Positions 16,478 to 26,973 of a stretch of DNA of 64,000 nt are shown in pieces. The translations under genes were made by a program, and so were the position numbers. The notes under the pieces were generated by a model. It had not been told where the DNA came from. It ran no database searches and worked only from the letters and a program-made list of their open reading frames with translations. The number at the start of each line of letters is the position of its first letter. Within the stretch, counting starts at the first letter, position 1. The stretch comes from RBG-16-66-20 sp035499575 (GTDB taxonomy: Bacteria > Pseudomonadota > Gammaproteobacteria > Burkholderiales > SG8-39): contig DATJYN010000115.1 in the NCBI GenBank assembly GCA_035499575.1, positions 1 to 64,000 of the forward strand, read 5' to 3'.

Positions 16478-16515
16478 ATAGGGGGAGCGGGTAAATCCCG
16501 CTTAGAGCCGGGGCG

Positions 16516-17445
16516 ATGGAACACACACCCCCTCCATTTTTCAATCGCGGCCCTGCGCCGCTCGTACGACTCGCCTTCTTCGCTTCCCTGTCGTTCGCGC
16601 TGCTGGTGCTGGACGCGCGCTTCCACTACACCGAAGGCCTGCGCAGCGTGCTGGCCATGGCGGTCTACCCGCTGCAGACCCTGGCCACCCTGCCCGCGGC
16701 GCTCGGCGAGCGCATTTCCGAATACTTCGCCAGCCAGGCCCAGCTGCGCGAAGAGAACGCCGAGCTGCGCGCCAAGATCCTCAGCACCTCGCAGGCCGCG
16801 CAGCGCTTCGAGGCGGCGCAGGCCGAAGTCAGCCAGCTACGGCGGCTGATCGGCGCCTCCGAACGCCTGCCGGTCAAGTCGGTGCCAGCCGAAATCCTCT
16901 ATAACGGCCGCGACCCCTACTCGAGGAAAGTCGTGATCGACAAGGGCAGCCAGAACGGCGTGCGCGCCGGCTCGCCGGTGGTGGACGAAGCCGGCGTGAT
17001 CGGCCAGGTGACGCGCGCGTATGCGCTCGTCGCCGAAGTCACCCTGCTGACCGACAAAGACCAGGCGATCCCGGTGCAGGTGGTGCGCAACGGCCTGCGC
17101 GCGGTCGCCTTTGGCGCAGGTTCGAGCGGCATGCAGGAACTGCGCTTCATGGCGTCCAACGCCGAGATCCAGAACGGCGACAAGCTGGTCACCTCCGGCA
17201 TCGACGGCACCTATCCGCCCGGCCTCCCGGTCGCCACGGTCGCGCGCATCGAGCGCGACGCCGCTTACGCCTTCGCGCGCATCGTCTGCCAGCCTGCGGC
17301 CGGCGTCGAGCGCGGCCGCTACGTGCTGGTGATCGAGAACGAGGCGCGCGAGGCGCAGCCACCGGAGGAAACCGGCGCTGCCATCGACAAGCGCCCGGGC
17401 AAGGTGCGCAAGCCGCGCCGCAAGGACGGCGAAGGATCGCCGTGA
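16516..17445 (+). CDS. mreC: Rod-shape-determining protein MreC
   Basis: A 309-residue bitopic protein: a membrane segment at about residues 15-35, a coiled coil (ASQAQLREENAELRAKI region), then the beta-barrel domain with VVIDKGSQNGVRAGSPVVD and LVTSGIDGTYPPGLPVA. It links MreB to PBP2 in the periplasm. The C-terminal 30 residues are a basic, Pro-rich tail. A small hairpin (GCGGG/CCCGC, 16487-16501) lies in the 38-base gap after mreB; it has no T-run. Confidence 0.95.
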   Translation: MEHTPPPFFNRGPAPLVRLAFFASLSFALLVLDARFHYTEGLRSVLAMAVYPLQTLATLPAALGERISEYFASQAQLREENAELRAKILSTSQAAQRFEAAQAEVSQLRRLIGASERLPVKSVPAEILYNGRDPYSRKVVIDKGSQNGVRAGSPVVDEAGVIGQVTRAYALVAEVTLLTDKDQAIPVQVVRNGLRAVAFGAGSSGMQELRFMASNAEIQNGDKLVTSGIDGTYPPGLPVATVARIERDAAYAFARIVCQPAAGVERGRYVLVIENEAREAQPPEETGAAIDKRPGKVRKPRRKDGEGSP

Positions 17446-17454
17446 AGGACGCCG

Positions 17455-17979
17455 ATGCAAATTAGCGACACCACCTCGCAGCGCATCCTGCTGCCGGTGC
17501 GCGCCAGCACCATCCTCGGCTCGTTCGCGCTCGCTCTGCTCGCCAATTTCCTGCCCTGGCGCGACGTCGCGCTCGCGCCGGACTTCGTCGCGCTGGTGCT
17601 GGTGTTCTGGTGCGTGCGGCAGCCGCGCCTGGTAGGCCTCGGCGCGGGTTGGCTGCTCGGCCTGCTGATCGACGTCGGCAACGGCGTACTGCTGGGCCAG
17701 CATGCCCTCGTCTACTCGATGCTGGCATTCGCCTCGATCACGCTGTCGCGCCGCATCCTGTGGTTCCCGCTCTGGAGCCAGGCCATGCACGTCGCGGCGC
17801 TGCTGCTGTTCGCGCAGGGCGTGGCCGCCTTGGTGCGCCTGGCCGCAGGCGCCGAGTTCCCCGGCTGGAGCATCGCGGCGGGCCCGCTGATCGGCGCGCT
17901 GCTGTGGCCGGTCATCACCACGTTGCTGCTGATGCCGCAGCGGCGGCCCGTCGAAGTCGACGAAACGCGCGCGATATGA
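17455..17979 (+). CDS. mreD: Rod-shape-determining protein MreD
   Basis: A 174-residue polytopic membrane protein with about five hydrophobic helices and the MreD pattern WRDVALAPDFVALVLVFWC and GLLIDVGNGVLLGQHAL. It joins MreC in the elongation complex. The ATG has AAGGA six bases upstream, within the 9-base gap after mreC. Confidence 0.93.
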   Translation: MQISDTTSQRILLPVRASTILGSFALALLANFLPWRDVALAPDFVALVLVFWCVRQPRLVGLGAGWLLGLLIDVGNGVLLGQHALVYSMLAFASITLSRRILWFPLWSQAMHVAALLLFAQGVAALVRLAAGAEFPGWSIAAGPLIGALLWPVITTLLLMPQRRPVEVDETRAI

Positions 17980-17989
17980 GTCTGCGGCC

Positions 17990-19906
17990 GTGAAGCCGGA
18001 GGAACTCAAAAACCACGAGAAGGAGCTGTATTTCTTCCAGCTGCGCGTCGGCTTCGCAGGGGTCGCGGTGCTGGTGGCCTTCGCGCTGCTGTTCGCGCGG
18101 TTCTTCCAGCTGCAGGTGGTGCAGCACGACACCTACGCCGCGAAGGCCGAGGACAACCGCATCTCGATCGTGCCGATCGCACCCAACCGCGGCCTGATCC
18201 TCGACCGCAACGGCGTCGTGCTCGCGCGCAACTACTCGGCCTACACGCTGGAGATCTTCCCCGCCAAGGTGAAGGACGTGGAGCGCACCATCCAGGAGCT
18301 GGGCGAAGTCGTCGAGGTGCAGGCCAAGGATCGTAGCCGCTTCCGCAAGCTGTATGCGGAAACGCGCAACACCGAGAGCCTGCCGATCCGCACACGCCTG
18401 ACCGACGAGGAAGTCGCGCGTTTCGCCGCCAACCGCTACCGCTTCCCCGGAGTGGAGATCAAGGCGCGCCTGTTCCGGCAGTATCCGCACGGCGACCTCG
18501 CTTCGCACGTAATCGGCTACATCGGCCGCATCAACCAGAAGGACCAGGAGCGGCTCGAGGAACTCGACGTCGAGGCCAACTACCGCGGCACCGATTTCAT
18601 CGGCAAGGCGGGGCTGGAGGCGAGCTACCAGCAGGAGTTGCACGGCACCACCGGCATGGAGCAGGTCGAGATCGATGCCGCCGGGCGCGGCATCCGGACC
18701 CTCGCGCGCACGCCCGCGCAGGCGGGCAGCAACATCACGCTGACCCTGGACATCAAGCTGCAGGAGGTTGCCGAGGCCGCATTCGGCGATCGCCGCGGCG
18801 CGCTGGTGGCGATCGAACCGTCCACGGGCGGCGTACTCGCCTTCGTTTCCAAGCCCGGCTTCGACCCGAACCTGTTCGTCGACGGCATCGATCCGCAGAG
18901 CTGGGCGGAGCTGAACAACTCGCCCGACCGGCCGCTCAACAACCGCGCCATCGCCGGCGTCTACCCGCCGGGCTCGACCTTCAAGCCCTACATGGCGCTG
19001 GCCGCACTGGAATCCGGCAAGCGCACGTTCAAGAGCGCGATCAACGATCCGGGCTATTTCGAGTTCGGCGGCCGGCGCTTCCGCGACTCCAAGCCGGGCG
19101 GCAACGGCTACGTCGACATGTACAAATCCATCGTCGTTTCCTCGGACACCTTCTACTACCAAGTGGCCAACGACCTGGGCATCGACGCCATCGCCAGCTT
19201 CATGGCCAAGTTCGGCTTCGGCGCGAAGAGCGGCATCGACCTCGAGGGCGAGGCGGTCGGTGTGCTGCCTTCGCCGGAGTGGAAGCAAAAGCGCTTCCAT
19301 CGCCCCGAGCAGCAGAAGTGGTACGCGGGGGAGACCATTTCCATCGGCATCGGCCAGGGCTACAACGCCTACACGCCGATCCAGCTGGCGGTCGCGCTGG
19401 CAACGCTCGCCGCCAACGGCGACATGTACCGCCCGCACCTGGTTTCTCACATCGACAACCTGCGCACCGGCGAGCGGCGCAGCATCGAGCCCGTGCTGCT
19501 GCGGCACGTCCAGCTGAAAGCCGAGAACCTCGATTTCGTGAAGCGCGCGATGGCCAGCGTCAACAAGGAAGGCACCGGCGCGCGCGCCTTCGCCAGCGCC
19601 CTGTATACCAACGGCGGCAAGACCGGCACCGCGCAGGTGATCGGCATGAAGCAGAACGAGAAATACGACGAGAAGAAAGTCGCCGAACGCCACCGCGACC
19701 ACTCGCTGTTCATCGTTTTTGCGCCGTTGGAGAGCCCGAAGATCGCCTTGATGGTGATCGTCGAGAACGGCGGCTTCGGTGCGCGCACCGCCGCGCCGAT
19801 CGCACGCGTGGTGCTCGACTACTACCTGCTCGGCAAGATGCCCGAAGGCGACCAGCCGGGCGCGCCGAAGCCGGCTGTAGACGAGGAAACCGAGGAAAAC
19901 GACTGA
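17990..19906 (+). CDS. mrdA: Penicillin-binding protein 2 (elongation transpeptidase)
   Basis: A 638-residue class B penicillin-binding protein that cross-links peptidoglycan during elongation. One membrane helix at about residues 22-42 is followed by the dimerisation/pedestal domain and the transpeptidase domain. The active-site motifs are Ser329 (GSTFKP), Ser384-Ser-Asp386 (SSDTFYY) and Lys544-Thr-Gly (KTGTAQV). It starts with GTG, 10 bases after mreD, and its stop overlaps the rodA start (TGATG). The C-terminus is an acidic, Pro-rich tail. Confidence 0.96.
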   Translation: MKPEELKNHEKELYFFQLRVGFAGVAVLVAFALLFARFFQLQVVQHDTYAAKAEDNRISIVPIAPNRGLILDRNGVVLARNYSAYTLEIFPAKVKDVERTIQELGEVVEVQAKDRSRFRKLYAETRNTESLPIRTRLTDEEVARFAANRYRFPGVEIKARLFRQYPHGDLASHVIGYIGRINQKDQERLEELDVEANYRGTDFIGKAGLEASYQQELHGTTGMEQVEIDAAGRGIRTLARTPAQAGSNITLTLDIKLQEVAEAAFGDRRGALVAIEPSTGGVLAFVSKPGFDPNLFVDGIDPQSWAELNNSPDRPLNNRAIAGVYPPGSTFKPYMALAALESGKRTFKSAINDPGYFEFGGRRFRDSKPGGNGYVDMYKSIVVSSDTFYYQVANDLGIDAIASFMAKFGFGAKSGIDLEGEAVGVLPSPEWKQKRFHRPEQQKWYAGETISIGIGQGYNAYTPIQLAVALATLAANGDMYRPHLVSHIDNLRTGERRSIEPVLLRHVQLKAENLDFVKRAMASVNKEGTGARAFASALYTNGGKTGTAQVIGMKQNEKYDEKKVAERHRDHSLFIVFAPLESPKIALMVIVENGGFGARTAAPIARVVLDYYLLGKMPEGDQPGAPKPAVDEETEEND

Positions 19907-21018
19907 TGGAGCTGGCCCCGTTCGCGCCGCGCCGCCTCGCCGCCCGCCTGTTCTCCGGTATCGACGGCACGCTGCTTACGCTCAGCCTGCTGCTGGTCGC
20001 GCTCGGCCTGGCTACGCTGTTCTCGGCCAGCTACGAACAGCCGGGCCGCGTCAGCGCGCAGATCGCCAACCTAGCGGTCGCGCTTGCCGCAATGTGGGTG
20101 GTGGCGCAGATCCCGCCGCAAACCCTGATGCGCTTCGCCGTTCCGGCCTATTTCATCGGCCTCATGCTGCTGGTCGCCGTCGCGCTTGCCGGCGAAGTGG
20201 TGAACGGCGCGCGCCGCTGGCTGCACGTAGGCGTCACGCGCTTCCAGCCTTCCGAGATCATGAAGCTGGCGCTGCCGATGATGCTGGCCTGGTATTTCCA
20301 CAAGAACGAAACCGCGTTGCGCGTGCGCGCATTCGCGGTCGCCGGGCTGCTGCTGGTGGTGCCGGTGCTGCTGATCGCGCGGCAGCCCGACCTGGGCACC
20401 GCGGTGCTGGTTGCCGCCGTCGGTTTCTACGTGATTTTCTTTGCCGGCATCGGCTGGAAGGTCCTGGTCGGACTCGGCGTGCTCGGGCTGGGCAGCCTGT
20501 TCCCGCTCTGGGGCATGCTGCACGATTACCAGCGGCGCAGGATCCTGACGCTCATCGACCCGACACAGGACCCGCTCGGTGCGGGCTACCACACCATCCA
20601 GTCCACCATCGCGGTCGGCTCGGGCGGCCTGACCGGCAAGGGCTGGCTGCACGGCACGCAGACGCACCTGGAATTCATCCCCGAGCGGCACACCGATTTC
20701 ATCTTTGCCGTGTTCTCCGAGGAATTCGGCCTGATCGGCAACGCGCTGCTGATCACGCTTTACGCGCTGCTGATCGCGCGCGGGCTGATGATCGCGGCCA
20801 ATGCGCCGACCTTCTTCTCGCGCCTGCTCGCGGCCTCGGTCACGCTGATGTTCTTTACCTACGCCTTCGTCAACATGGGCATGGTGTCGGGCATCCTGCC
20901 GGTGGTGGGGGTTCCGCTGCCCTTCATTTCCTACGGCGGCACCGCGCTGCTCACGCTGTTCATCGGCATCGGCATACTCATGAGCGTGCACAGCCACCGA
21001 AGGCTGGTGCAAACCTAG
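19906..21018 (+). CDS. rodA: Peptidoglycan glycosyltransferase RodA
   Basis: A 370-residue SEDS-family polymerase with about ten membrane helices; it makes glycan strands with PBP2. Family motifs present: VVNGARRWLHVGVTRFQPSE, IARQPDLGTAVLVAAVG, PTQDPLGAGYHTIQS and GVPLPFISYGGTALLT. It is the last gene of the mre operon. The 191-base gap that follows (21019-21209) is AT-richer than its surroundings and holds a small inverted repeat and the aceA start region. Confidence 0.96.
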   Translation: MELAPFAPRRLAARLFSGIDGTLLTLSLLLVALGLATLFSASYEQPGRVSAQIANLAVALAAMWVVAQIPPQTLMRFAVPAYFIGLMLLVAVALAGEVVNGARRWLHVGVTRFQPSEIMKLALPMMLAWYFHKNETALRVRAFAVAGLLLVVPVLLIARQPDLGTAVLVAAVGFYVIFFAGIGWKVLVGLGVLGLGSLFPLWGMLHDYQRRRILTLIDPTQDPLGAGYHTIQSTIAVGSGGLTGKGWLHGTQTHLEFIPERHTDFIFAVFSEEFGLIGNALLITLYALLIARGLMIAANAPTFFSRLLAASVTLMFFTYAFVNMGMVSGILPVVGVPLPFISYGGTALLTLFIGIGILMSVHSHRRLVQT

Positions 21019-21051
21019 GGGTTTTGCGGGGCAACAAGAAATTGAAATCAA

Positions 21052-21133
21052 GCTCCGTATTATGAAATTGGAGCCGCCTAACCTCCTGTAAATCCTTGTT
21101 TTAGTGCCATTTCATGATGTGGATTTGTAATAT
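21052..21133 (+). promoter_or_regulatory. rodA-aceA intergenic signals (hairpin and weak promoter)
   Basis: GCTCC (21052-21056) and GGAGC (21070-21074) form a 5-bp stem with a 13-base loop and no T-run. Further on, GTGCCA (21104-21109) and TAATAT (21128-21133), 18 bases apart, resemble a sigma-70 promoter pointing toward aceA. Both are weak and based on sequence matching only. Confidence 0.3.
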
Positions 21134-21209
21134 TGCTCCGCCGCAATCCGACCGGTAATGTGCTGAAGATTCAGACCCTTGCCATTCGCACCTTTCCCTA
21201 GGAGAAATG

Positions 21210-22550
<1,341 letters not shown>

Positions 22551-22561
22551 TTCGCGGGCCA

Positions 22562-22589
22562 GCCGGCGCCGGGCGCTTCCGGCGCCGGC
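22562..22589. terminator. GC-only 11-bp inverted repeat between convergent aceA and yggT
   Basis: GCCGGCGCCGG (22562-22572) is the exact reverse complement of CCGGCGCCGGC (22579-22589), loop GCGCTT. It lies in the only sizeable gap between convergent genes in the window. There is no T-run on either side, so it may be a weak or Rho-assisted terminator or an mRNA 3'-end stabiliser for both genes. Confidence 0.5.
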
Positions 22590-22597
22590 GGAGCCCT

Positions 22598-23170
22598 CTA
22601 GAACAAGCCTCTCGCCAGCCCCTGCACGTAAGCCAGGGGGATCAGCAGCACCTGCAGCAGGACGATCAGCACCAGCGGCGAAAGGTCGACGTTGGCGAGC
22701 GGTGGCACCACGCGCCGGATCGGCCGCAGGAACGGCCGGGTCAGCGCGTCGAACAGCGGCGCCACCGGCGAATGGGGATTGGTCCAGGAAAGCACCGCCT
22801 GCACGATCAGCGCGAAGACGAGGATGTAGATGACGTCCCGCGCAAGGTCGAGGAGCGAAAGCCCCGCCAGGATCGCCGCAGCGATGTCCGGCGACGAACC
22901 GAAGCTCAGGCCGACGATCGCATAGAGCGCCCATAGCCCGAGCGCCTGCAGCAGCCAAGCCAACAGGAACGATGCTGTGTCGAATCCGAGCAACGCCGGA
23001 ACGACGCGGCGCGCCGGCATCACCATCCAGTTGGTCGCGGCGATGATGAATTCGCCCAGCACGTTGCGGAACGGCACGCGCAGCCGCTGGAAGAGAAAGC
23101 GCGCGAGCAGCAGGAAGACGAAGAAGTCGACCAGCACCCTCACCAGTAAACTCGCGATGTCCCGCAGCAC
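22598..23170 (-). CDS. YggT family membrane protein
   Basis: A 190-residue inner-membrane protein made of two YGGT units, each with paired hydrophobic helices and the motif VPFRNVLGEFIIAATNW or VAPLFDALTRPFLRPIRRVVPP. Members are implicated in osmotic tolerance, cofactor insertion or cell division in different organisms; none is proven here. It follows proC by 10 bases in the common yggS-proC-yggT order. Confidence 0.9.
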   Translation of the reverse strand: MLRDIASLLVRVLVDFFVFLLLARFLFQRLRVPFRNVLGEFIIAATNWMVMPARRVVPALLGFDTASFLLAWLLQALGLWALYAIVGLSFGSSPDIAAAILAGLSLLDLARDVIYILVFALIVQAVLSWTNPHSPVAPLFDALTRPFLRPIRRVVPPLANVDLSPLVLIVLLQVLLIPLAYVQGLARGLF

Positions 23171-23180
23171 GGGGCCCCGC

Positions 23181-24017
23181 CTAGTCTTTCGCCAGCTGGC
23201 GGCCCAGCTCTGCGCCGCGATCGCGCGCCGCCTCGATCGCGCGCAATAGGCGCTCGGCCAGCTTCTGCTCTTCGAAAGCCTTGAGCGCCGCTTCCGTGGT
23301 ACCGCCCTTCGACGTCACGCGCTCGCGCAGCGTCGCGGGCGAGTCGGCGCTCTGCGCGGCGAGCGTCGCCGCGCCCAGCACCGTTTCCAGAGCGAGCTTG
23401 CGTGCGGTCTCCGGCGCCAGGCCGAGCGACTCGCCGGAGCGCGCGAGCTGCTCGATGAACCAGAACACGTAAGCCGGGCCGCTGCCGGACACCGCCGTGA
23501 CGGCGTCCATGAGCGCTTCGTCCTCGATCCACACCGTGCCGCCCACCGCGCCGAGGATCGCCTCCGCTTGCTTGCGTTCGGCCTCGCTCACGCCGGGAAG
23601 CGCGTACAGGCCGGCAACGCCTGCGCCGATCAGCGCAGGGGTATTCGGCATGGCGCGCACCAGCTTCGTATGGGACATGTTCGGGCCGCCCAGCCAGCCA
23701 GCCAGGCTCGCAAGCGTGACGCCCGCGGCAATGCTCACCACCAGATTGGCGTTTGGCTTCAGTCCGGAGAAACGGGCGGCTTCCTGCATCTGCTGCGGCT
23801 TGACGGCGAACACCACGACTTCGCCGGCGCGGATCATGCCGCGCGATTCGGCGATGCACTCGATGTGGTATTTCTCGAACAGGCGGCGGCGCGCAGCGCC
23901 GTCCACCTCGATGGCGCGCAGCTGGCCCGGCGAAAAGCCGCTCTTCAACATGCCGCCGATCAGCGCGTCGGCCATGTTGCCGCCGCCGACAAACACCACA
24001 TTCATCGCGATGTTCAT
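23181..24017 (-). CDS. proC: Pyrroline-5-carboxylate reductase
   Basis: A 278-residue NADPH-dependent enzyme for the last step of proline synthesis. It has the dinucleotide loop VVFVGGGNMADALIGGML and the family C-terminal motif VTAVSGSGPAYVFWFIE and VTSKGGTTEAAL. The ATG at 24017 overlaps the yggS stop (ATGA); a second ATG at 24005 would give the same protein four residues shorter. Confidence 0.96.
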   Translation of the reverse strand: MNIAMNVVFVGGGNMADALIGGMLKSGFSPGQLRAIEVDGAARRRLFEKYHIECIAESRGMIRAGEVVVFAVKPQQMQEAARFSGLKPNANLVVSIAAGVTLASLAGWLGGPNMSHTKLVRAMPNTPALIGAGVAGLYALPGVSEAERKQAEAILGAVGGTVWIEDEALMDAVTAVSGSGPAYVFWFIEQLARSGESLGLAPETARKLALETVLGAATLAAQSADSPATLRERVTSKGGTTEAALKAFEEQKLAERLLRAIEAARDRGAELGRQLAKD

Positions 24018-24700
24018 GCGGCCGGCCTGATTTTCTCCCGCGCGCCGAAAATCGCGGTGCCGATGCGCACCATCGTCGCGCCCTCGGCGATGGCGAGTTC
24101 CAGGTCGTCCGACATTCCGAGCGATAGCGTGTCGAAGCCGAATTTGTCTTTCAACCCCCGGTACAAGCCAGTCAACTCCCGGTAGCGATCGGCATGCGCG
24201 CCCGGCTCGGGAATAGCCATCAGGCCGCGCAACCGCAGGCGCGGCAGGGCCGAGACCGCAGCGGCAAGCGCCGCCACGCCGCCGGGCGCGACGCCGTTTT
24301 TGCTCGCTTCGCCGGAAACATTCACCTGGATCAGCACGTTGAGCGGCGCCCTGCCCTCAGGGCGCTGCTCGGAAAGCCGGCGCGCGATCTTTTCGTTCTC
24401 GACGGTGTGCACCCAATCGAAGCGTTCCGCGACCGGGCGCGTCTTGTTGCTCTGCAGGGGCCCAACCATGTGCCATTCCGCGGCGGCGCCCGGCAGGGCT
24501 TCCATCTTTTCGAGCGCTTCCTGGACGTAGTTTTCGCCAAAGCAGCGCTGCCCAGAGGCAAGCGCCTGCTCCAGCAGGGCAGCGGGATGGGTCTTGGAAA
24601 CCGCCAAAAGCGTCACGCTGCGGGGGTCGCGGCCGGCCGCCTGCGCCGCGCGGTTTATGCGCTGACGCACGGCTTGCAAGTTGTCATCGATTGACCGCAT
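24014..24700 (-). CDS. yggS: YggS/PLPBP pyridoxal-phosphate homeostasis protein
   Basis: A 228-residue single-domain PLP-binding barrel. The cofactor Lys is in LLAVSKTHPA, with CFGENYVQEALEKM, EWHMVGPLQSNKTRPV and LSMGMSDDLE-type (here LGMSDDLELAIAEG) motifs. It buffers free PLP and has no known enzyme activity. ATG 24700 begins at the conserved N-terminus; the 60-residue extension in frame reaches into pilT on the other strand. The gap to divergent pilT is only 31 bases. Confidence 0.93.
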   Translation of the reverse strand: MRSIDDNLQAVRQRINRAAQAAGRDPRSVTLLAVSKTHPAALLEQALASGQRCFGENYVQEALEKMEALPGAAAEWHMVGPLQSNKTRPVAERFDWVHTVENEKIARRLSEQRPEGRAPLNVLIQVNVSGEASKNGVAPGGVAALAAAVSALPRLRLRGLMAIPEPGAHADRYRELTGLYRGLKDKFGFDTLSLGMSDDLELAIAEGATMVRIGTAIFGAREKIRPAA

Positions 24701-24731
24701 ACTTTGTCCGTTCGTTTCCCGGGGAATTGTA

Positions 24732-25775
24732 ATGGATCTCACTGAATTGCTTGCCTTTGTCGTGAAGAACAAGGCCTCCGACCTGCACCTGTCTTCGGGC
24801 CTGCCGCCGATGATCCGCGTGCACGGCGACATCAAACGCATCAACCTGCCGGCCATGGAGCACAAGGACGTGCACGGCATGCTCTACGACATCATGAACG
24901 ACGGCCAGCGCAAGTTCTACGAAGAAAACCTGGAGTGCGACTTCTCTTTCGCGGTACCGAACCTCGCGCGCTTCCGCGTCAACGCTTTCGTGCAGAACCG
25001 CGGCGCCGCCGCCGTTCTGCGGACCATCCCGTCGAAGATCCTGTCGCTCGCCGACCTGAAGTGCCCGAAGATCTTCCAGGAGCTCGCCGACCAGCCGCGC
25101 GGCGTGGTACTGGTCACCGGGCCGACCGGCTCGGGAAAATCCACCACGCTCGCGGCGATGGTGAACCACAAGAACGAGAACGAGGAAGGCCACATCCTCA
25201 CCATCGAAGACCCGATCGAATTCGTGCACGAGTCGAAGAAGTGCCTGATCAACCAGCGCGAAGTAGGGCCGCACACGCTGTCGTTCTCCAACGCCCTGAG
25301 AAGCGCTCTGCGGGAAGACCCGGACGTGATCCTCGTCGGCGAAATGCGCGACCTGGAAACGATCCGGCTCGCGCTCTCCGGCGCCGAAACGGGCCACCTG
25401 GTGTTCGGCACGCTGCACACCTCGTCCGCCGCCAAGACCATCGACCGGGTCGTCGACGTGTTCCCGGCGGCAGAGAAGGACATGATCCGCGCGATGATTT
25501 CGGAGTCGATCCGGGCGATCATCTCGCAGACGCTGCTCAAGACCAAGGACGGCTCCGGTCGCGTCGCCGCGCATGAAATCATGATCGGCACACCGGCGAT
25601 CCGCAACCTGATCCGGGAAAACAAGATCGCGCAGATGTACTCCTCGATCCAGACCGGCGGCCAGATGGGCATGCAGACGCTCGACCAGAACCTGCACGAC
25701 CTCGTGAAGCGCAACATCATCGCGATGGCCGAGGCGCGCGGCAAGGCCGCCAACAAAGACAACTTCGCGGGGTAA
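24732..25775 (+). CDS. pilT: Type IV pilus retraction ATPase PilT
   Basis: A 347-residue hexameric ATPase that depolymerises type IV pili to drive twitching and DNA uptake. It starts MDLTELLAFVVKNKASDLHL. Walker A is GPTGSGKSTT with Lys136, the same position as in Pseudomonas PilT. The Asp and His boxes (LTIEDPIEFVHE, GAETGHLVFGTLHTSSA) and the C-terminal LIRENKIAQMYSSIQTG region are present. Residues encoded further upstream in frame are not conserved. Confidence 0.97.
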   Translation: MDLTELLAFVVKNKASDLHLSSGLPPMIRVHGDIKRINLPAMEHKDVHGMLYDIMNDGQRKFYEENLECDFSFAVPNLARFRVNAFVQNRGAAAVLRTIPSKILSLADLKCPKIFQELADQPRGVVLVTGPTGSGKSTTLAAMVNHKNENEEGHILTIEDPIEFVHESKKCLINQREVGPHTLSFSNALRSALREDPDVILVGEMRDLETIRLALSGAETGHLVFGTLHTSSAAKTIDRVVDVFPAAEKDMIRAMISESIRAIISQTLLKTKDGSGRVAAHEIMIGTPAIRNLIRENKIAQMYSSIQTGGQMGMQTLDQNLHDLVKRNIIAMAEARGKAANKDNFAG

Positions 25776-25780
25776 CGGCA

Positions 25781-26917
25781 ATGGAAAGAGAACAGGCAAC
25801 CAAGTTCATCTACGACCTGCTGCGCGCCCTGCTCGCGAAGAAGGGCTCGGACCTCTTCATCACCGCGGGCTTCCCGCCGGCGATGAAGATCGACAGCAAG
25901 ATGACGCCGGTCTCGCAGACTGCGCTCACCAACCAGCACACCGCGATGCTGGTGCGCTCGATCATGAACGACAAGCAGGCGGCCGAGTTCGAATCCACCA
26001 AGGAATGCAATTTCGCCATCGCGCCGGCCGGCATCGGCCGCTTCCGCGTCAACTGCTTCGTGCAGCAGGGCAACGTCGGCGCCGTGTTGCGGGTGATCAC
26101 CACCTCGATCCCGAACTTCGACGACCTGAAGCTGCCGTCCGTCCTGAAAGACGTGGCGATGACCAAGCGGGGCCTCGTTCTGTTCGTCGGCGGCACCGGC
26201 TCGGGCAAATCAACCTCGCTCGCGGCGATGATCGGCTACCGCAACGAGAATTCGCACGGCCACATCATCACCATCGAGGACCCGGTCGAGTACGTGCACC
26301 CGCATAAGAACTGCATGATCACGCAGCGCGAGGTCGGCGTGGACACCGACTCCTGGGAATCGGCGCTGAAGAACACGCTGCGCCAGGCGCCCGACGTGAT
26401 CCTGATCGGCGAGATTCGCGACATGGAGGTGATGGAGCACGCGGTGGCGTTCGCCGAAACCGGCCACCTCGCGCTCGGCACGCTGCACGCCAACAACTCC
26501 AACCAGGCGATGGACCGGATCATCAACTTCTTCCCGGAAGCGCGCCGCCACCAGTTGCTGATGGACCTGTCGCTGAACCTGAAGGCCGTGATCTCGCAGC
26601 GCCTGATCCCTCTCAAGGAAGGCAAGGGCCGCGCCGCCGCGATCGAGGTGCTGCTCAATTCGCCGCTGATCTCGGACTTGATCTTCAAGGGCGAGATCCA
26701 TGGCATCAAGGAAATCATGAAGAAGTCGCGCGAACTGGGCATGCAGACCTTCGACCAGGCCCTGTTCGACCTCTTCGAGGCCGGCCGCATCAGCTACGAA
26801 GACGCGCTGCGCTTCGCCGATTCGACCAACGAAGTGCGCCTCAACATCAAGCTGCACGGCAAGGACTCGAAGGAAAAAGACCTTACCAAGGGCATCGAGC
26901 ACCTCGACATCGTCTGA
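25781..26917 (+). CDS. pilU: PilT-dependent retraction ATPase PilU
   Basis: A 378-residue paralogue of PilT that adds force to pilus retraction. It has Walker A GGTGSGKSTS (Lys143), TIEDPVEYVHPHKN and GHLALGTLHANNSNQA. The C-terminus is longer than PilT's. It begins 5 bases after pilT and ends at a strong terminator. No other pilus genes are in the window. Confidence 0.96.
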   Translation: MEREQATKFIYDLLRALLAKKGSDLFITAGFPPAMKIDSKMTPVSQTALTNQHTAMLVRSIMNDKQAAEFESTKECNFAIAPAGIGRFRVNCFVQQGNVGAVLRVITTSIPNFDDLKLPSVLKDVAMTKRGLVLFVGGTGSGKSTSLAAMIGYRNENSHGHIITIEDPVEYVHPHKNCMITQREVGVDTDSWESALKNTLRQAPDVILIGEIRDMEVMEHAVAFAETGHLALGTLHANNSNQAMDRIINFFPEARRHQLLMDLSLNLKAVISQRLIPLKEGKGRAAAIEVLLNSPLISDLIFKGEIHGIKEIMKKSRELGMQTFDQALFDLFEAGRISYEDALRFADSTNEVRLNIKLHGKDSKEKDLTKGIEHLDIV

Positions 26918-26942
26918 GCTTGATCGCCCGTGAACGATAACC

Positions 26943-26971
26943 AGGGGCGCTCCGGCGCCCCTTTCTGTTTC
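26943..26971 (+). terminator. Rho-independent terminator after pilU
   Basis: AGGGGCGC (26943-26950) pairs exactly with GCGCCCCT (26955-26962), closing a TCCG tetraloop of the very stable UNCG class, followed by TTTCTGTTT. It ends 2 bases before the start codon of the next rightward gene. Confidence 0.9.
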
Positions 26972-26973
26972 TG

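Noticed and set aside
16487..16501. Hairpin GCGGG-TAAAT-CCCGC between mreB and mreC as a terminator
   Set aside because: Only 5 bp, no T-run, and it lies inside a conserved operon; at most a minor RNA structure.
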